Positions 18,685 through 28,544 of a stretch of 64,000 nucleotides of DNA are shown one piece after another. The position numbers and the translations under genes are program-made. The notes under the pieces were generated by a model that was given only the letters and a program-made list of their open reading frames with translations, did not search any database and was not told the origin of the DNA. Origin of the DNA: Oxalobacter formigenes. GTDB taxonomy: Bacteria; Pseudomonadota; Gammaproteobacteria; Burkholderiales; Burkholderiaceae_D. The stretch spans positions 1,984,001 to 2,048,000 of the forward strand of contig NZ_CP018787.1 of NCBI RefSeq assembly GCF_002127965.1, read 5' to 3'. How positions within the stretch are numbered: position 1 is the stretch's first letter; every line of letters starts with the position of its first letter.

Positions 18685-19638
18685 ATGAGAAATGCAATAT
18701 CTTGTCCTGTAACACCTCCTGCCACCCGTTTCAGTACAAAATGGCTGGTATCGGGTATGCTCGGCCTTATTGCTGCACTCCTTTGCGTTTCCCCTCATGC
18801 TGCCGTCAACAAAACCGACTCCGGCAAGCAGACTCCGGTCAAATCCGGAAAAGGCAAAACCCGCAAGGCCACCACTCGAAACAGAAAAACAGAAGATGCC
18901 AGTCACTGGCAGAAAAAACAGCCCTTCGCTGCATTGTCAAACGATAAAAAAAGTCAGACTCCAGTCAAACAATCCTCGCGGAATGCAAAAAAGAATTTTG
19001 CCGATTACCGGTTCGTGAATAATTTGCCTGAAACCGGAAAAACACGGGAAGACAGCCGCAGCGTCAAGCTCGCGTCATCCGTTTTTACACAAAAAGGAAA
19101 CAGTCTGCCGTCCGCATATGTTTCGAAAAACCAGTCGGTTTTCATGACGGATACAAAGGAATCCGGAACCGGTAATGCAGACAACAATGGATATGCAATG
19201 GGGCCTGCGCGTTTCTCCATGAGCTATGAAAAATCGCAAGATCCAACAGAAAGGGTTTCAAGATTTTTGTCCGGAAAAGCCACTCCGGATATCGCCACCA
19301 ATATCGTGGAAACCCGGCAAAACCAGCCCAATCTCCAGCTGGGAATGGAATATGCAACCGGCAATGGCCGTGTCAACGCCTCGGTCAATTATGTCAAACT
19401 GAAAGATACAAAAGGAGCCGCTTCAGGAACAGCAGGAACGAATAACAATAATGATTCGACCGACTTGAAAACCATTGCGATCGGCTATACATACGATGTG
19501 TCAAACAGGACATCATTTTATGGCATGGTCGCCCGTACCGATTATGAAAGGGAAGCCATGGCCGGCTATATGAGAGGCAATGGCTCCGACGAGGACAGCG
19601 TCACCGGCGTACAATTCGGCATGACGCACAAGTTTTAG
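18685..19638 (+). CDS. chimeric half porin: novel N-terminus joined to a porin C-terminal barrel
   Basis: 317 aa. ATG 18685 has TGGAG upstream. Residues ~20-42 are hydrophobic (LVSGMLGLIAALLCVSPHAA), probably a long signal peptide or anchor. Residues ~45-150 are Lys/Ser/Thr-rich and unlike any porin. From ~155 the sequence aligns with the C-terminal part of the neighbouring porins: ADNNGYAM, then GPARFSMSYEK, GRVNASVNYVKLKD, IGYTYDVSNRTSFYGMVA and the terminal VTGVQFGMTHKF. About 30 residues present in the other porins are missing between NNGYAM and GPARF. A full barrel cannot form. It may be a decaying porin remnant fused to new sequence, or a repurposed partial-barrel protein. The frame is intact over 950 bases. 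Confidence 0.7.
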   Translation: MRNAISCPVTPPATRFSTKWLVSGMLGLIAALLCVSPHAAVNKTDSGKQTPVKSGKGKTRKATTRNRKTEDASHWQKKQPFAALSNDKKSQTPVKQSSRNAKKNFADYRFVNNLPETGKTREDSRSVKLASSVFTQKGNSLPSAYVSKNQSVFMTDTKESGTGNADNNGYAMGPARFSMSYEKSQDPTERVSRFLSGKATPDIATNIVETRQNQPNLQLGMEYATGNGRVNASVNYVKLKDTKGAASGTAGTNNNNDSTDLKTIAIGYTYDVSNRTSFYGMVARTDYEREAMAGYMRGNGSDEDSVTGVQFGMTHKF

Positions 19639-19705
19639 GAAAACTGACTGCAGGGAAACACTCTCCGTCCCTTCCGAACAGACCTTCAACTCTGAAACTG
19701 TCCTC

Positions 19706-19742
19706 AAAAAAGGCGTGCAGCGCAATCTGCACGCCTTTTTTC
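19706..19742 (+). terminator. terminator after half-porin gene
   Basis: Stem GGCGTGCAG / CTGCACGCC with loop CGCAAT, flanked by A6 and T6. Confidence 0.9.
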
Positions 19743-19960
19743 CATTTTCCTTCCCCTTCTCCATCCAAAAAAGACATTTTCTGACCTTGCCGCAACAGTT
19801 TGCCCTGTTTTCCCCGGCCGATAATGGAAAAGATGAAAAAGTGGGGATACCATGAAGGTGAGGCTGCTTTAACACCTTCAGTATTGGCAAACCTCCACCG
19901 TCATCAACACCGCCCGTCCTGATTGTCATGTCAGGCCGGACAACACGAAAGGAGGACAAT

Positions 19961-20368
19961 ATGGAAGTCATCGTCCGTTTTTTAAAGGAAAACCCTGTCC
20001 AGTTTCTCGCTACCATCGGTCTTGACGGCAAACCCAAGGTAAGGCCCTTCCACTTCATGATGGAAGACGACGGCAAATTCTGGTTTTGCACCAGCAACCG
20101 GAAAGACGTTTATGCCGAACTGAAAAATGCACCTTACGTCGAGCTCTCCGTCGCCTCGCCGGAACATACCTGGCTGAGGCTGGCGGGAAAAGTGGTCTTC
20201 GAAAACAACATGGCCATCAAAAACAGAATCATGGACGAATGCGAAATGGTTCGTACCGTGTTCAGGACAGCAGACAATCCCGTTTTTGAAGTGTTCTATC
20301 TCGAAGAGGCCATCGCAAGCGTTTCCAACCTGACCGGTTCGCCTGCCAAGAAATATCACCTCGTATAA
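19961..20368 (+). CDS. pyridoxamine 5'-phosphate oxidase-like FMN-binding protein
   Basis: Small (135 aa) split-barrel flavin protein of the PNPOx-like superfamily, such as those acting on flavin or nitro compounds; substrate unknown. ATG 19961 is preceded by a near-ideal AAAGGAGG, so it is preferred over the upstream ATG 19928. Family features are PVQFLATIGLDGKPKVRPF and FHFMMEDDGKFWFCTSNRKDV, then VELSVASPEHTWLRLAGKV and a C-terminal strand ending KKYHLV. It stands alone between porin genes with its own terminator. Confidence 0.85.
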   Translation: MEVIVRFLKENPVQFLATIGLDGKPKVRPFHFMMEDDGKFWFCTSNRKDVYAELKNAPYVELSVASPEHTWLRLAGKVVFENNMAIKNRIMDECEMVRTVFRTADNPVFEVFYLEEAIASVSNLTGSPAKKYHLV

Positions 20369-20383
20369 GACCGATCGTCATGA

Positions 20384-20417
20384 AAAAAACGCGGATTGTT
20401 ACATCCGCGCTTTTTTA
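20384..20417 (+). terminator. terminator after PNPOx-like gene
   Basis: Stem CGCGGAT / ATCCGCG with loop TGTTAC, A-run before and T6 after. Confidence 0.88.
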
Positions 20418-20640
20418 TTATTCACTTTGCCATCAACCATTTTCCTCCTGTCAGCAAAAAAACGGGCCGATGCACATATGCAACGTTTTTTGGGCCGTTT
20501 CCGCTATTTTTCGCGAGACTGCCAACCCGTTATTTCATTGTCACGAAACCGTCACACAAAAGCTTTTAGATGATCATGAGCAAGCAGAAAACAGCGTTTG
20601 TCTCAGCAAAAAAAGACACAAACTACATCTGGAGTGATCA

Positions 20641-21708
20641 ATGAAAAAGCAACTTCTCGCATTGTCCTTATTGGCCGCCTTTGCCGGCATGGCACATGCA
20701 CAATCCAACGTCACGATTTACGGCTTGATGGATACCGGCTTTATCAAGGAAACCGGTTCGGACCTGAAAATGGGTGAATGGAACAGCAGCCGTCTGGGAT
20801 TTAAGGGCACCGAAGATCTCGGAAGCGGATACAAGGCAACCTTCCAGCTGGAAAAACGGTTCTATGTCAATGACGGCGCAAAGAACGGCGACCTTGAATT
20901 TGAAGGGGCATCCAACGTCGGTCTGGCCGGGCCTTTCGGTGCGGTTCGTCTGGGACGTATGAATGAAATCGCAACTGAAAGCTTCCGCCGCCTCGACCCG
21001 TTCAATCAGGAAGGTGTCGGCAGTATGCTTCTGGGCAGCCAGCGTACCAGCCGTGTCAGCAATGCCACCCGTTACGACTCTCCGACTTTTAACGGATTCA
21101 AATTTTCCGCAGCCTATTACCTTGGCAAGAACACCAGGGATTCAGGCAATAACACTCTGACCAGCAATAACGCAGACAACGACGGTTTCGCCCTCGGCCT
21201 GAATTTCGACAACGGTCCTCTCCTTCTGTTGGCCAACTACAGCCGGTTGTCGGACTCCAACGATTCCAATGTCTGGAGTCTGGGCGCATCCTATAAATTC
21301 GGCTCGGTCAAAATCGGTCTGGGCTACGAAAGAACAGATGACAAGGGATGGAAATTCGGTAGTGCCAGTGGCAAACTGAAAGACACAAACATACGTTCAA
21401 AACAGGACAACTGGATTCTGTCGGCCGACTATAAAACCGGAGCACACAGAATTGCCGGTTCGTTCAACTGGATGAAAGTCAAGGATGTCAAAGGCTCGAC
21501 CAATGCATACTGGACAAGGGACGACTCCGGTGATGTCAAGAAATACAGCATCGGTTATTTTTACAGTCTCTCCAAACGGACGACCCTGTACGGTCAGCTG
21601 GCCTATTCCGACTTTGAAGACAAGGCTGTTGCCGAATTTTTCCGTGGCAAAGGCTTCGAGAATGACAGCGTGACTGGCGTTCAGGTCGGTATCAACCACA
21701 AGTTCTGA
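20641..21708 (+). CDS. outer-membrane porin, cluster copy 2
   Basis: Full-length 355-aa porin with signal peptide (AAFAGMAHA-Q), mature start QSNVTIYGLMDTGF, loop-3 segment GAVRLGRMNEIATESFRRLD and Bam-type C-terminus VGINHKF. TGGAG lies 7 bases before the ATG. It is most like copy 1 (GSMLLGSQRTSRVSNATRYD against GSMLLSSQRSTRLSNTVRYD), showing duplication within the cluster. Surface-loop segments differ most. The terminator at 21774-21799 shows it is a separate transcription unit. Confidence 0.94.
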   Translation: MKKQLLALSLLAAFAGMAHAQSNVTIYGLMDTGFIKETGSDLKMGEWNSSRLGFKGTEDLGSGYKATFQLEKRFYVNDGAKNGDLEFEGASNVGLAGPFGAVRLGRMNEIATESFRRLDPFNQEGVGSMLLGSQRTSRVSNATRYDSPTFNGFKFSAAYYLGKNTRDSGNNTLTSNNADNDGFALGLNFDNGPLLLLANYSRLSDSNDSNVWSLGASYKFGSVKIGLGYERTDDKGWKFGSASGKLKDTNIRSKQDNWILSADYKTGAHRIAGSFNWMKVKDVKGSTNAYWTRDDSGDVKKYSIGYFYSLSKRTTLYGQLAYSDFEDKAVAEFFRGKGFENDSVTGVQVGINHKF

Positions 21709-21773
21709 TCACGGTCGGAAAAACTGCCGAAAACGCCTTCCCCTGTTTCGGCAAACCTTCAGGGTTACTTTTT

Positions 21774-21800
21774 GGCACGCAGTAATGCGTGCCTTTTTTA
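21774..21800 (+). terminator. terminator after porin copy 2
   Basis: Stem GGCACGC / GCGTGCC, loop AGTAAT, followed by T6. The bases 21801-22024 are the upstream region of the next porin; no gene seen. Confidence 0.88.
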
Positions 21801-22024
21801 TGGTCTTTTCACCAGCGCGAACCTTTCCCGCATGTTGCCTTTGCAAGACACTTCCACACGACAGGGCAACACTTTCTTCAATAAATTCCATCCATTCGTT
21901 TTTTATCAAAACGCGACAGTCCAACCCGAATGAAGATTGAATCCAGTCGCTCGAATGCAAGCATCAGAACACGAATCAATACAGACATCTCGGTCAATAT
22001 AACGGATAGGGAATCGGAGAAATA

Positions 22025-23122
22025 ATGAAAAAGACACTCTTTGCACTCGCCGCCGCCGGTCTTTTCGCCGGTGTGGCAAACGCCCAGAGCAGCGTCACCA
22101 TTTACGGTATCGCAGACACCGGTATCGTCAAGGAAACCGGCAGTGATGTCCAGATGGGCAATAACCATGAAAGCCGGATCGGTTTCAGGGGCAGCGAAGA
22201 CCTGGGTAACGGATACAAGGCCCTGTTCATGATCGAAAAGCGGATCAACCTCAACGACGGTACCAATCTGGGTGAAGTTGACTGGGACGGTGGAGCCAAC
22301 GTCGGTATCGGTGGCCCGTTCGGTACGGTCCGCCTCGGACGTGTTGACGAAATCCCGACCGAAACCATACGAAAACTGGACCCGTTCGATAACGACAGTA
22401 TCGCCAACATGCCTTATTCCACCCAGCGTTCAAGCCGTATTTCCAATACCATCCGTTACGACAGCCCGAGCCTGTCGGGACTGGTGTTGACGGGAACATA
22501 CAGCCTTGGCAAAAACACCAAAGGCAGCGACGCCACCAATGCATTCGTTCAGGCGGGCGCAGATAACGATGGCTACGCGGCCGCTGCGGTATACGACAAT
22601 GGCCCGATTACCCTGCTGGGAGCATGGAGCCGTCTGACCGATTCGAACGATTCCTACCGTTGGGACGTCGGTGGCGCTTATAGCTGGGGTAACCTGAGAC
22701 TGTCTCTGGCATACGAAAAAACCAAGGACAAGGGCTGGTATGACGGTGGCAAATCCAATAGCGGCATTGCAGACTCGACACTGATCAACGGCGTTGCCGC
22801 CACCATGAACAGCTGGATTCTCGGCCTGAACTACAAACTCGGCCCCGGTACCCTGAAAGCATCCTTCAACTACGTCAAGCTCAAAAACGTCAGTGGCGTC
22901 TCCGCGGCAGACGGTGGAAATTACTGGGCCAACAACAGTTCGGCAGACCTGAAACAATACGGCCTGGGTTATATCTACGACCTGTCGAAGAGAACGTCGT
23001 TGTACGGTATTCTGGCCTACACCGATTTTGAAAATGAAGCCATTTCCAATTTCTTCCGGGGAAGCGGCTTCAATAACGATAGTGTAACCGGTGTACAGGT
23101 CGGCATCACGCATAAATTCTGA
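22025..23122 (+). CDS. outer-membrane porin, cluster copy 3
   Basis: Full-length 365-aa porin. Signal peptide ends GVANA-Q; mature start QSSVTIYGIADTGIV; loop-3 segment GTVRLGRVDEIPTETIRKLD; terminal VGITHKF. CGGAG precedes the ATG by 7 bases. It has longer loops than copies 1 and 2 around residues 165-175 and 240-265 (GKSNSGIADSTLINGVAATM). It is the last gene of the cluster and converges on the kinase gene below, sharing a terminator. Confidence 0.94.
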   Translation: MKKTLFALAAAGLFAGVANAQSSVTIYGIADTGIVKETGSDVQMGNNHESRIGFRGSEDLGNGYKALFMIEKRINLNDGTNLGEVDWDGGANVGIGGPFGTVRLGRVDEIPTETIRKLDPFDNDSIANMPYSTQRSSRISNTIRYDSPSLSGLVLTGTYSLGKNTKGSDATNAFVQAGADNDGYAAAAVYDNGPITLLGAWSRLTDSNDSYRWDVGGAYSWGNLRLSLAYEKTKDKGWYDGGKSNSGIADSTLINGVAATMNSWILGLNYKLGPGTLKASFNYVKLKNVSGVSAADGGNYWANNSSADLKQYGLGYIYDLSKRTSLYGILAYTDFENEAISNFFRGSGFNNDSVTGVQVGITHKF

Positions 23123-23206
23123 CCGTAACAGGTCATAACCGGTTCCAGTGGCTTACGCCACGGAAAAGGGGGCTCCCGCCCGGCTTGCCGGGATTGTGAC
23201 TCCCCA

Positions 23207-23240
23207 AGGGGCGCAGTTCATCTGCGCCCCTAACTATTTT
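23207..23240. terminator. terminator between porin copy 3 and convergent kinase gene
   Basis: Stem AGGGGCGCAG / CTGCGCCCCT with loop TTCAT, then AACTATTTT on the plus strand. It overlaps the 3' end of the minus-strand kinase gene. Confidence 0.7.
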
Positions 23241-24850
23241 GTCCGAAAATTTTCAGGCAGGAAAAGCCATTTTTTGACCAGAGCGATCATTTTGTCAGCA
23301 TCGACCGGCTTGGCCAGATGTCCGTTCATTCCCGCTTTTTTCGCCTTGATGACATCATCCACAAACGCATTGGCCGTCAGCGCCAATACCGGTATTTTTT
23401 TCGCATCCTTGCGGCCCATTGCACGAATGGCGGCACACGCTTCATAGCCATTCATCACCGGCATCTGGATATCCATCAGGATCAGATCGTACCAGCCTTC
23501 TGGCGAAGCCGAAAAAAGATCGACCGCCTGCCGGCCGTTTTGTGCCACATCGACTATCGCCCCTTTCAATTCAAGAAGCTCGCGCGCAATATCGCGATTG
23601 AGATCATTGTCCTCAACCAGCAAAAGGCGCCGGCTGTCAAGATCACCGGAGAAATTGCCTACATCCCCTTTCGATGTTTTTACATTTCTTTTTTCAAGAA
23701 ACTGGCGCAATATCCGGACAAGTTTCGAGCGGAAAAGGGGTTTTGTCATGAAGGCATCTGCCGCCGCTTCTTTCAGTTCCTCCCCGATATCTGAATAGTC
23801 GTAAGCGGACATGATGATCAGTGGCAAATCCGGATCGATTTGCTCGCGTATGGCCCTGACCGTTTCAAAGCCGTTCATTCCAGGCATTTTCCAATCAATG
23901 ATAGCCGCAAAAAAATCCGCGTTTTTTTCATGGGCGATACGGATAACATCGACGGCATCATACCCGTTCAATACCCATTGCACATCGACGCCCAACTCTT
24001 TGAGCAGAGCAGACGCGTTTTCACACACATCCCTGTCGTCATCGACAAGCAGAACGGAAAGTCCTGAAAACTCGTCTGAAACCTTGACCGATTGTTCCTG
24101 TATTTTCAAAGGTACATTCACCCTGAAACAGCTTCCCTCGCCCAAAACGCTGTCAACCGTAATCGTTCCATTCATCATATGCACGATATTCCCGGCAATC
24201 GCCATGCCAAGACCCGTTCCCTGAACATCATTGATCCGGGTATCTTCCGCCCGGACAAAAGGTTCGTAAATATGCTCGACAAACTCTTCAGACATCCCGA
24301 TACCGTTATCGCGGAAAACGAATTCCAGCATCGCGAAATCCATCAGTTCCAGTGGCCTTTCATTGACAGTCCATTCAATCAGGCCGCCGTCTGGCGTATA
24401 TTTGATCGCATTGGACAAAATGTTCAAAAACACTTTCTGGAGACGATCGGCGTCACCGACCAGACTTTCGTGGATCTTCTGGCCAATAGCAATCCGGATT
24501 TCATGATTCTTCTGCATCAGCAGGGGACGACACAATTCAAGCGTATTTTCGACCAGTTCTCCAAGATCGAAATTGTTTTCGCAAATGCCCAGTTTTCCAT
24601 TTTCAATCCTGGACATATCCAGAATCTCGTTGATCAGGGAAAGCAGGTATTTGCTGGACGTCGTGATTTTTTTCAGACAATCACGCACTCGCGCCGGGTT
24701 TTCCGCATGCATATCGGCAATTGCGGTCATGCCCAAAATAGCATTCATCGGCGTACGGATATCGTGCGACATGCTGGAAAGGAAATTCGCCTTCGCATTA
24801 TTCGCCATTCTTGCGGCCTGACAGGCTTCCTCGAGTGCCTTTTGCTGCAA
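23234..24850 (-). pseudogene. hybrid histidine kinase, C-terminal part (HisKA-HATPase-REC-REC) after an in-frame TGA
   Basis: Downstream part of a split hybrid kinase. It carries HisKA (MSHDIRTPMN, His29 of this piece), HATPase_c (N box ILSNAIKYTPDG, GTGLGMAI), a first receiver (LLVDDDRD, IDWKMPGMNG, TKPLF) and a second receiver (LLVEDNDLN, MDIQMPVMNG, AKPVD). It is in the same frame as the PAS part ending at 24857. Only a TGA (24857-24859) and two codons separate that stop from the TTG at 24850. The coiled linker ITEMKA-stop-QALQQKALEEACQAA reads naturally through the stop. Without readthrough or restart, kinase output would be lost; TGA followed by C is a leaky context. Confidence 0.8.
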
Positions 24851-24856
24851 CGCCTG

Positions 24857-25588
24857 TCACGCTTTCATTTCAGTGATATCGACTCCGACGCTGTAGTAGG
24901 AAGGAATCCCGTCTTCGCTGGATTCTCCGTCTTCATAACTCAAGGTGATATTCAAAGTACGGACTTCGCCATTGCGACGGACAATCCTCATTTCATCCAT
25001 AGCCGTTTCGCCGGATATTTTCAGACTTGCCATCAGACCGGCAACTTTCTGACAATCCTCGGGATGGATATACCGGCTTTCACTGTTCAGTTCTTCCCTG
25101 AACTGTTCTGGCGTATAACCGATCATGCGCAGAAAATTCGCCCCATACCAGAGGACCGTTTTCATATCCCGCGCATCGAGACGCGCGATGCCGCCCGGCA
25201 GACTTTTCAGAATGGAATTCCGCTCCTTTTCCTGAATGGCAATCTTCTTCGAATACCCGGATATGTCTGTTGCGAATTCAATCCTCGCTTCCCGACCGTT
25301 CCACATGAATTTCCTGTCTTTGAGCAGATACGTCGTATTCAGCGCATCATTGTGATGTTCCCACTCATAAAAACCGGAATCTTTCAGATGATGGTTGGTA
25401 CAGAAAGGGCACGGTGAGTCACGGCTCTGCAGTACCTCGTAACACTTGCGCTCATGATCCCTGAAGCTTTCTTCATTGACGCCAAACGCTTCACACCCTG
25501 CCCGATTCATATGCAGCAATTCATAGGTCTGCATATCGCTGACATAGACGATTCCGTCATATTCGTTCAGCAGCCAGTTCAATTCCAT
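24857..25588 (-). pseudogene. hybrid histidine kinase, N-terminal PAS-PAS sensory part ended by TGA
   Basis: Two PAS-type domains. The first begins LNWLLNEYDGIVYVSDMQTYELLHMN and contains a Cys motif (CPFCTNHHL). The second is GGIARLDARDMKTVLWYGANFLRMIGYTPEQF, followed by a PAC segment ending SVGVDITEMKA. ATG 25588 is chosen because AAAGGTG lies upstream; an earlier in-frame ATG is at 25636. Alone this piece has no output domain. With the downstream piece it forms one ~800-aa hybrid kinase interrupted by a single TGA at 24857-24859. Confidence 0.8.
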
Positions 25589-25636
25589 CTGTACACCTTT
25601 TCCGGGATATAGGAAATCACAGATCAATATATGCAC

Positions 25637-26113
25637 GCGTCACATCCCAAGGACTCCATCTGGCACTATAAAAATCCGGTTTCTTCGATAATTTGATTCT
25701 TGCCACGAACCATAGTGAGAAATTGTAAAACTTCCCCGAACAAAATTGTCAGAAAGGAATATTTCCGACTGAAAAATTTATCGTGAGAGACAATAGCTGA
25801 GAAAGTGAAAAAACGTCTTTAAACTCAAAACACTCCATATTTGAAATTATTTTCAGGAAAAACGCCTCCCCTTCAAAAAAACAACAGAAAAAATTGAATA
25901 ATTGAAGGCAAAAAACCCCAAACTCCTTACATTTCTGCGACAATCTGCGTTTTTTGATTCCAGCCTTTTCCGTTGACGAAAACAGCTTCGTTTGATGTCG
26001 GAAGAATCACCGTCACAAACATGCATTAAACTGAAAGCGGAAAACCGGAAAAACACAGATAACGTATAATTCCGGAAAGAATCGATGGCACACGAAAGCG
26101 CCAGAAAAATGTG
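25637..26113. other. intergenic region upstream of kinase and decarboxylase
   Basis: About 480 bases of AT-rich sequence between divergent genes. It should hold both promoters, but I see no convincing -35/-10 pair, gene or repeat. The minus-strand open frame through it has no supporting homology. Confidence 0.5.
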
Positions 26114-26140
26114 GCAGAACAATGAGTTGTTCTGCTTTTC
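26114..26140 (+). promoter_or_regulatory. terminator-like hairpin in the 5' leader of the decarboxylase gene
   Basis: Perfect 9-bp stem GCAGAACAA / TTGTTCTGC with loop TGAG, then TTTTCTTCT. It lies 28 bases before the decarboxylase ATG. Its placement inside the probable 5' UTR suggests attenuation or read-through control. Alternatively it ends an upstream transcript. Confidence 0.5.
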
Positions 26141-26167
26141 TTCTATATTGAACAGTGGAGAAACGCG

Positions 26168-28429
26168 ATGAAATTTCGCTTTCCTATAGTCATTATTGAC
26201 GAAGACTACCGTTCCGAAAATTCTTCCGGTCTCGGTATCCGCGCGCTTGCCAAGGCGATGGAAGACGAAGGCATGGAAGTGCTTGGCGTCACCAGCTACG
26301 GCGACCTGTCCCAGTTCGCGCAGCAACAATCCCGCGCTTCCGCATTTGTTTTGTCCATCGATGACGAAGAATTCGGCGAAGGCACCGACGGCGAAATCAA
26401 CGACGCGCTGAAGCCGCTGCGTGAATTCGTCACTGAAATCCGCAGCAAGAATGCCGATATCCCGATCTACCTCTACGGTGAAACACGCACCTCGCGCCAT
26501 ATTCCGAACGACTTGCTGCGCGAGCTGCACGGCTTCATCCACATGTTCGAGGATACGCCTGAATTCGTCGCACGCCATATCATCCGTGAAGCCAAAACCT
26601 ATCTCGACGGGTTGGCTCCGCCGTTTTTCCGCGCCCTGATGCATTACGCGCAGGACGGTTCCTACTCCTGGCACTGTCCCGGCCACTCCGGTGGCGTCGC
26701 TTTTCTGAAATCGCCGATCGGCCAGATGTTCCATCAATTCTTCGGTGAAAACATGCTGCGTGCCGACGTCTGCAATGCCGTTGAGGAACTCGGCCAGCTG
26801 CTTGATCATACCGGCCCGGTAGCCCAGAGCGAACGCAATGCCGCCCGCATTTTCAACGCGGACCACTGCTATTTCGTCACCAACGGTACATCGACTTCCA
26901 ACAAGATCGTCTGGCATTCCAGCATCGCCAGCGGCGACATTGTCGTCGTCGACCGCAATTGCCACAAATCTATTTTGCACGCCATCATCATGACCGGAGC
27001 GATTCCTGTTTTCCTGATGCCGACACGCAACCATTACGGCATCATCGGGCCTATCCCGAAAGCGGAATTCGAACCGGAAAACATCCGGAAAAAAATCGAG
27101 GCCAACCCGTTCGCCCGTGATGCCGTCAACAAAAAACCGCGTATCCTGACGATCACGCAATCGACTTACGACGGCATCGTCTATAACGTCGAAACGATCA
27201 AGACCATGCTCGACGGCGAAATCGACACGCTCCATTTCGATGAAGCCTGGCTGCCGCATGCCTCATTCCACGAGTTTTACAAGGATATGCACGCCATCGG
27301 CAAATACAGCCCGCCGGCCAAAAAATCGCTGATCTTCTCGACCCAGTCCACTCACAAACTGCTGGCTGGTCTCTCGCAGGCCTCGCAAATCCTTGTCAAG
27401 GACTCCGAAGAGGTCAAACTCGACCAGAACATCTTCAACGAAGCGTTCCTGATGCATACCTCCACGTCGCCACAGTACGCCATCATCGCGTCCTGCGACG
27501 TCGCAGCCGCCATGATGGAACCGCCCGGAGGCACCGCCCTTGTCGAGGAATCCATTCTTGAGGCACTGGATTTCCGCCGCGCCATGCGCAAGATCGAAAA
27601 AGAATGGGGCCAGGACTGGTGGTTCGAAGTATGGGGACCGGAAAACTTCGCTGAAAACGGCATCGGAGAACGCGAAGACTGGATACTGAAAGCCGAAGAC
27701 AAATGGCACGGTTTCGGTGATATCGCGCCGGGCTTCAACATGCTCGACCCGATCAAGGCCACCGTCATCACCCCGGGCCTGTCGCTGGAAGGCGAATTCG
27801 AAAAAACCGGGATTCCGGCGTCCATCGTCAAGATGTATCTGGCAGAAAACGGCATCATCGTTGAAAAATGCGGTCTTTACAGCTTCTTCATCATGTTCAC
27901 CATCGGCATTACGAAAGGCCGCTGGAATACGCTTGTCACCTCCCTGCAGCAATTCAAGGACGACTACGACAAGAACCAGCCGATCTGGCGCATCCTGCCG
28001 GAATTCGCGGCCGCCAATCCGCGTTATGAACGGCTTGGCCTGCGCGATTTGTGCCAGAAAATCCACGATTTCTATCGTGAATACGACGTGGCACGCCTGA
28101 CGACGGAAATGTACCTCTCCGACATGAGTCCGGCCATGAAACCGTCCGATGCCTATGCCCGCATGACGCACCGTGAAATCGAACGTGTGCCCATCGACGA
28201 ACTGGAAGGCCGTGTCACCGCCATCCTGCTGACGCCGTATCCGCCTGGCATTCCGCTGTTGATCCCGGGCGAACGTTTCAACAAGACCATTGTCGATTAC
28301 CTGAAATTCGCCCGCGATTTCAACGACCGTTTCCCCGGTTTCGAAACCGACGTTCACGGTCTGATCCGTCAGGAAGAGAACGGCAAATGGGAATACTACG
28401 TCGATTGCGTGAAACAGGAATTCGTCTGA
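26168..28429 (+). CDS. Orn/Lys/Arg decarboxylase (group III PLP-dependent, arginine-decarboxylase-like)
   Basis: Large PLP-dependent amino-acid decarboxylase of the AdiA/CadA/SpeF class, 753 aa. It converts a basic amino acid to its amine with CO2 release, serving acid resistance or polyamine supply. Domains: N-terminal receiver-like wing (VIIDEDYRSENSSGLGIRAL, ~1-130), PLP core with HCPGHSGGVAF, TNGTSTSNKIV, HFDEAW and STQSTHKLLAGLSQAS, in which K397 is the predicted Schiff-base lysine, and a C-terminal domain with TPYPPGIPLLIPGER. Substrate cannot be fixed by eye; the length is nearest arginine decarboxylase. GGAG lies 9 bases before the ATG. No antiporter gene is adjacent. Confidence 0.9.
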   Translation: MKFRFPIVIIDEDYRSENSSGLGIRALAKAMEDEGMEVLGVTSYGDLSQFAQQQSRASAFVLSIDDEEFGEGTDGEINDALKPLREFVTEIRSKNADIPIYLYGETRTSRHIPNDLLRELHGFIHMFEDTPEFVARHIIREAKTYLDGLAPPFFRALMHYAQDGSYSWHCPGHSGGVAFLKSPIGQMFHQFFGENMLRADVCNAVEELGQLLDHTGPVAQSERNAARIFNADHCYFVTNGTSTSNKIVWHSSIASGDIVVVDRNCHKSILHAIIMTGAIPVFLMPTRNHYGIIGPIPKAEFEPENIRKKIEANPFARDAVNKKPRILTITQSTYDGIVYNVETIKTMLDGEIDTLHFDEAWLPHASFHEFYKDMHAIGKYSPPAKKSLIFSTQSTHKLLAGLSQASQILVKDSEEVKLDQNIFNEAFLMHTSTSPQYAIIASCDVAAAMMEPPGGTALVEESILEALDFRRAMRKIEKEWGQDWWFEVWGPENFAENGIGEREDWILKAEDKWHGFGDIAPGFNMLDPIKATVITPGLSLEGEFEKTGIPASIVKMYLAENGIIVEKCGLYSFFIMFTIGITKGRWNTLVTSLQQFKDDYDKNQPIWRILPEFAAANPRYERLGLRDLCQKIHDFYREYDVARLTTEMYLSDMSPAMKPSDAYARMTHREIERVPIDELEGRVTAILLTPYPPGIPLLIPGERFNKTIVDYLKFARDFNDRFPGFETDVHGLIRQEENGKWEYYVDCVKQEFV

Positions 28430-28452
28430 TATCCAGATAAACCGGCATCATG

Positions 28453-28483
28453 AAAAAAGGGGCGATAAACGCCCCTTTTTTAA
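28453..28483 (+). terminator. terminator after decarboxylase
   Basis: Stem GGGGCG / CGCCCC with loop ATAAA, flanked by A6 and T6. Confidence 0.9.
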
Positions 28484-28544
28484 ACCTGACATATCCGGCA
28501 ACCTGGATCCCTGACTTCGATTTGGTTTCCGGATAAAGGCTCCG

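Noticed and set aside
25853-28357. Long minus-strand frames opposite the decarboxylase
   Set aside because: Shadows of a high-confidence gene on the other strand, with biased composition and no domain content.
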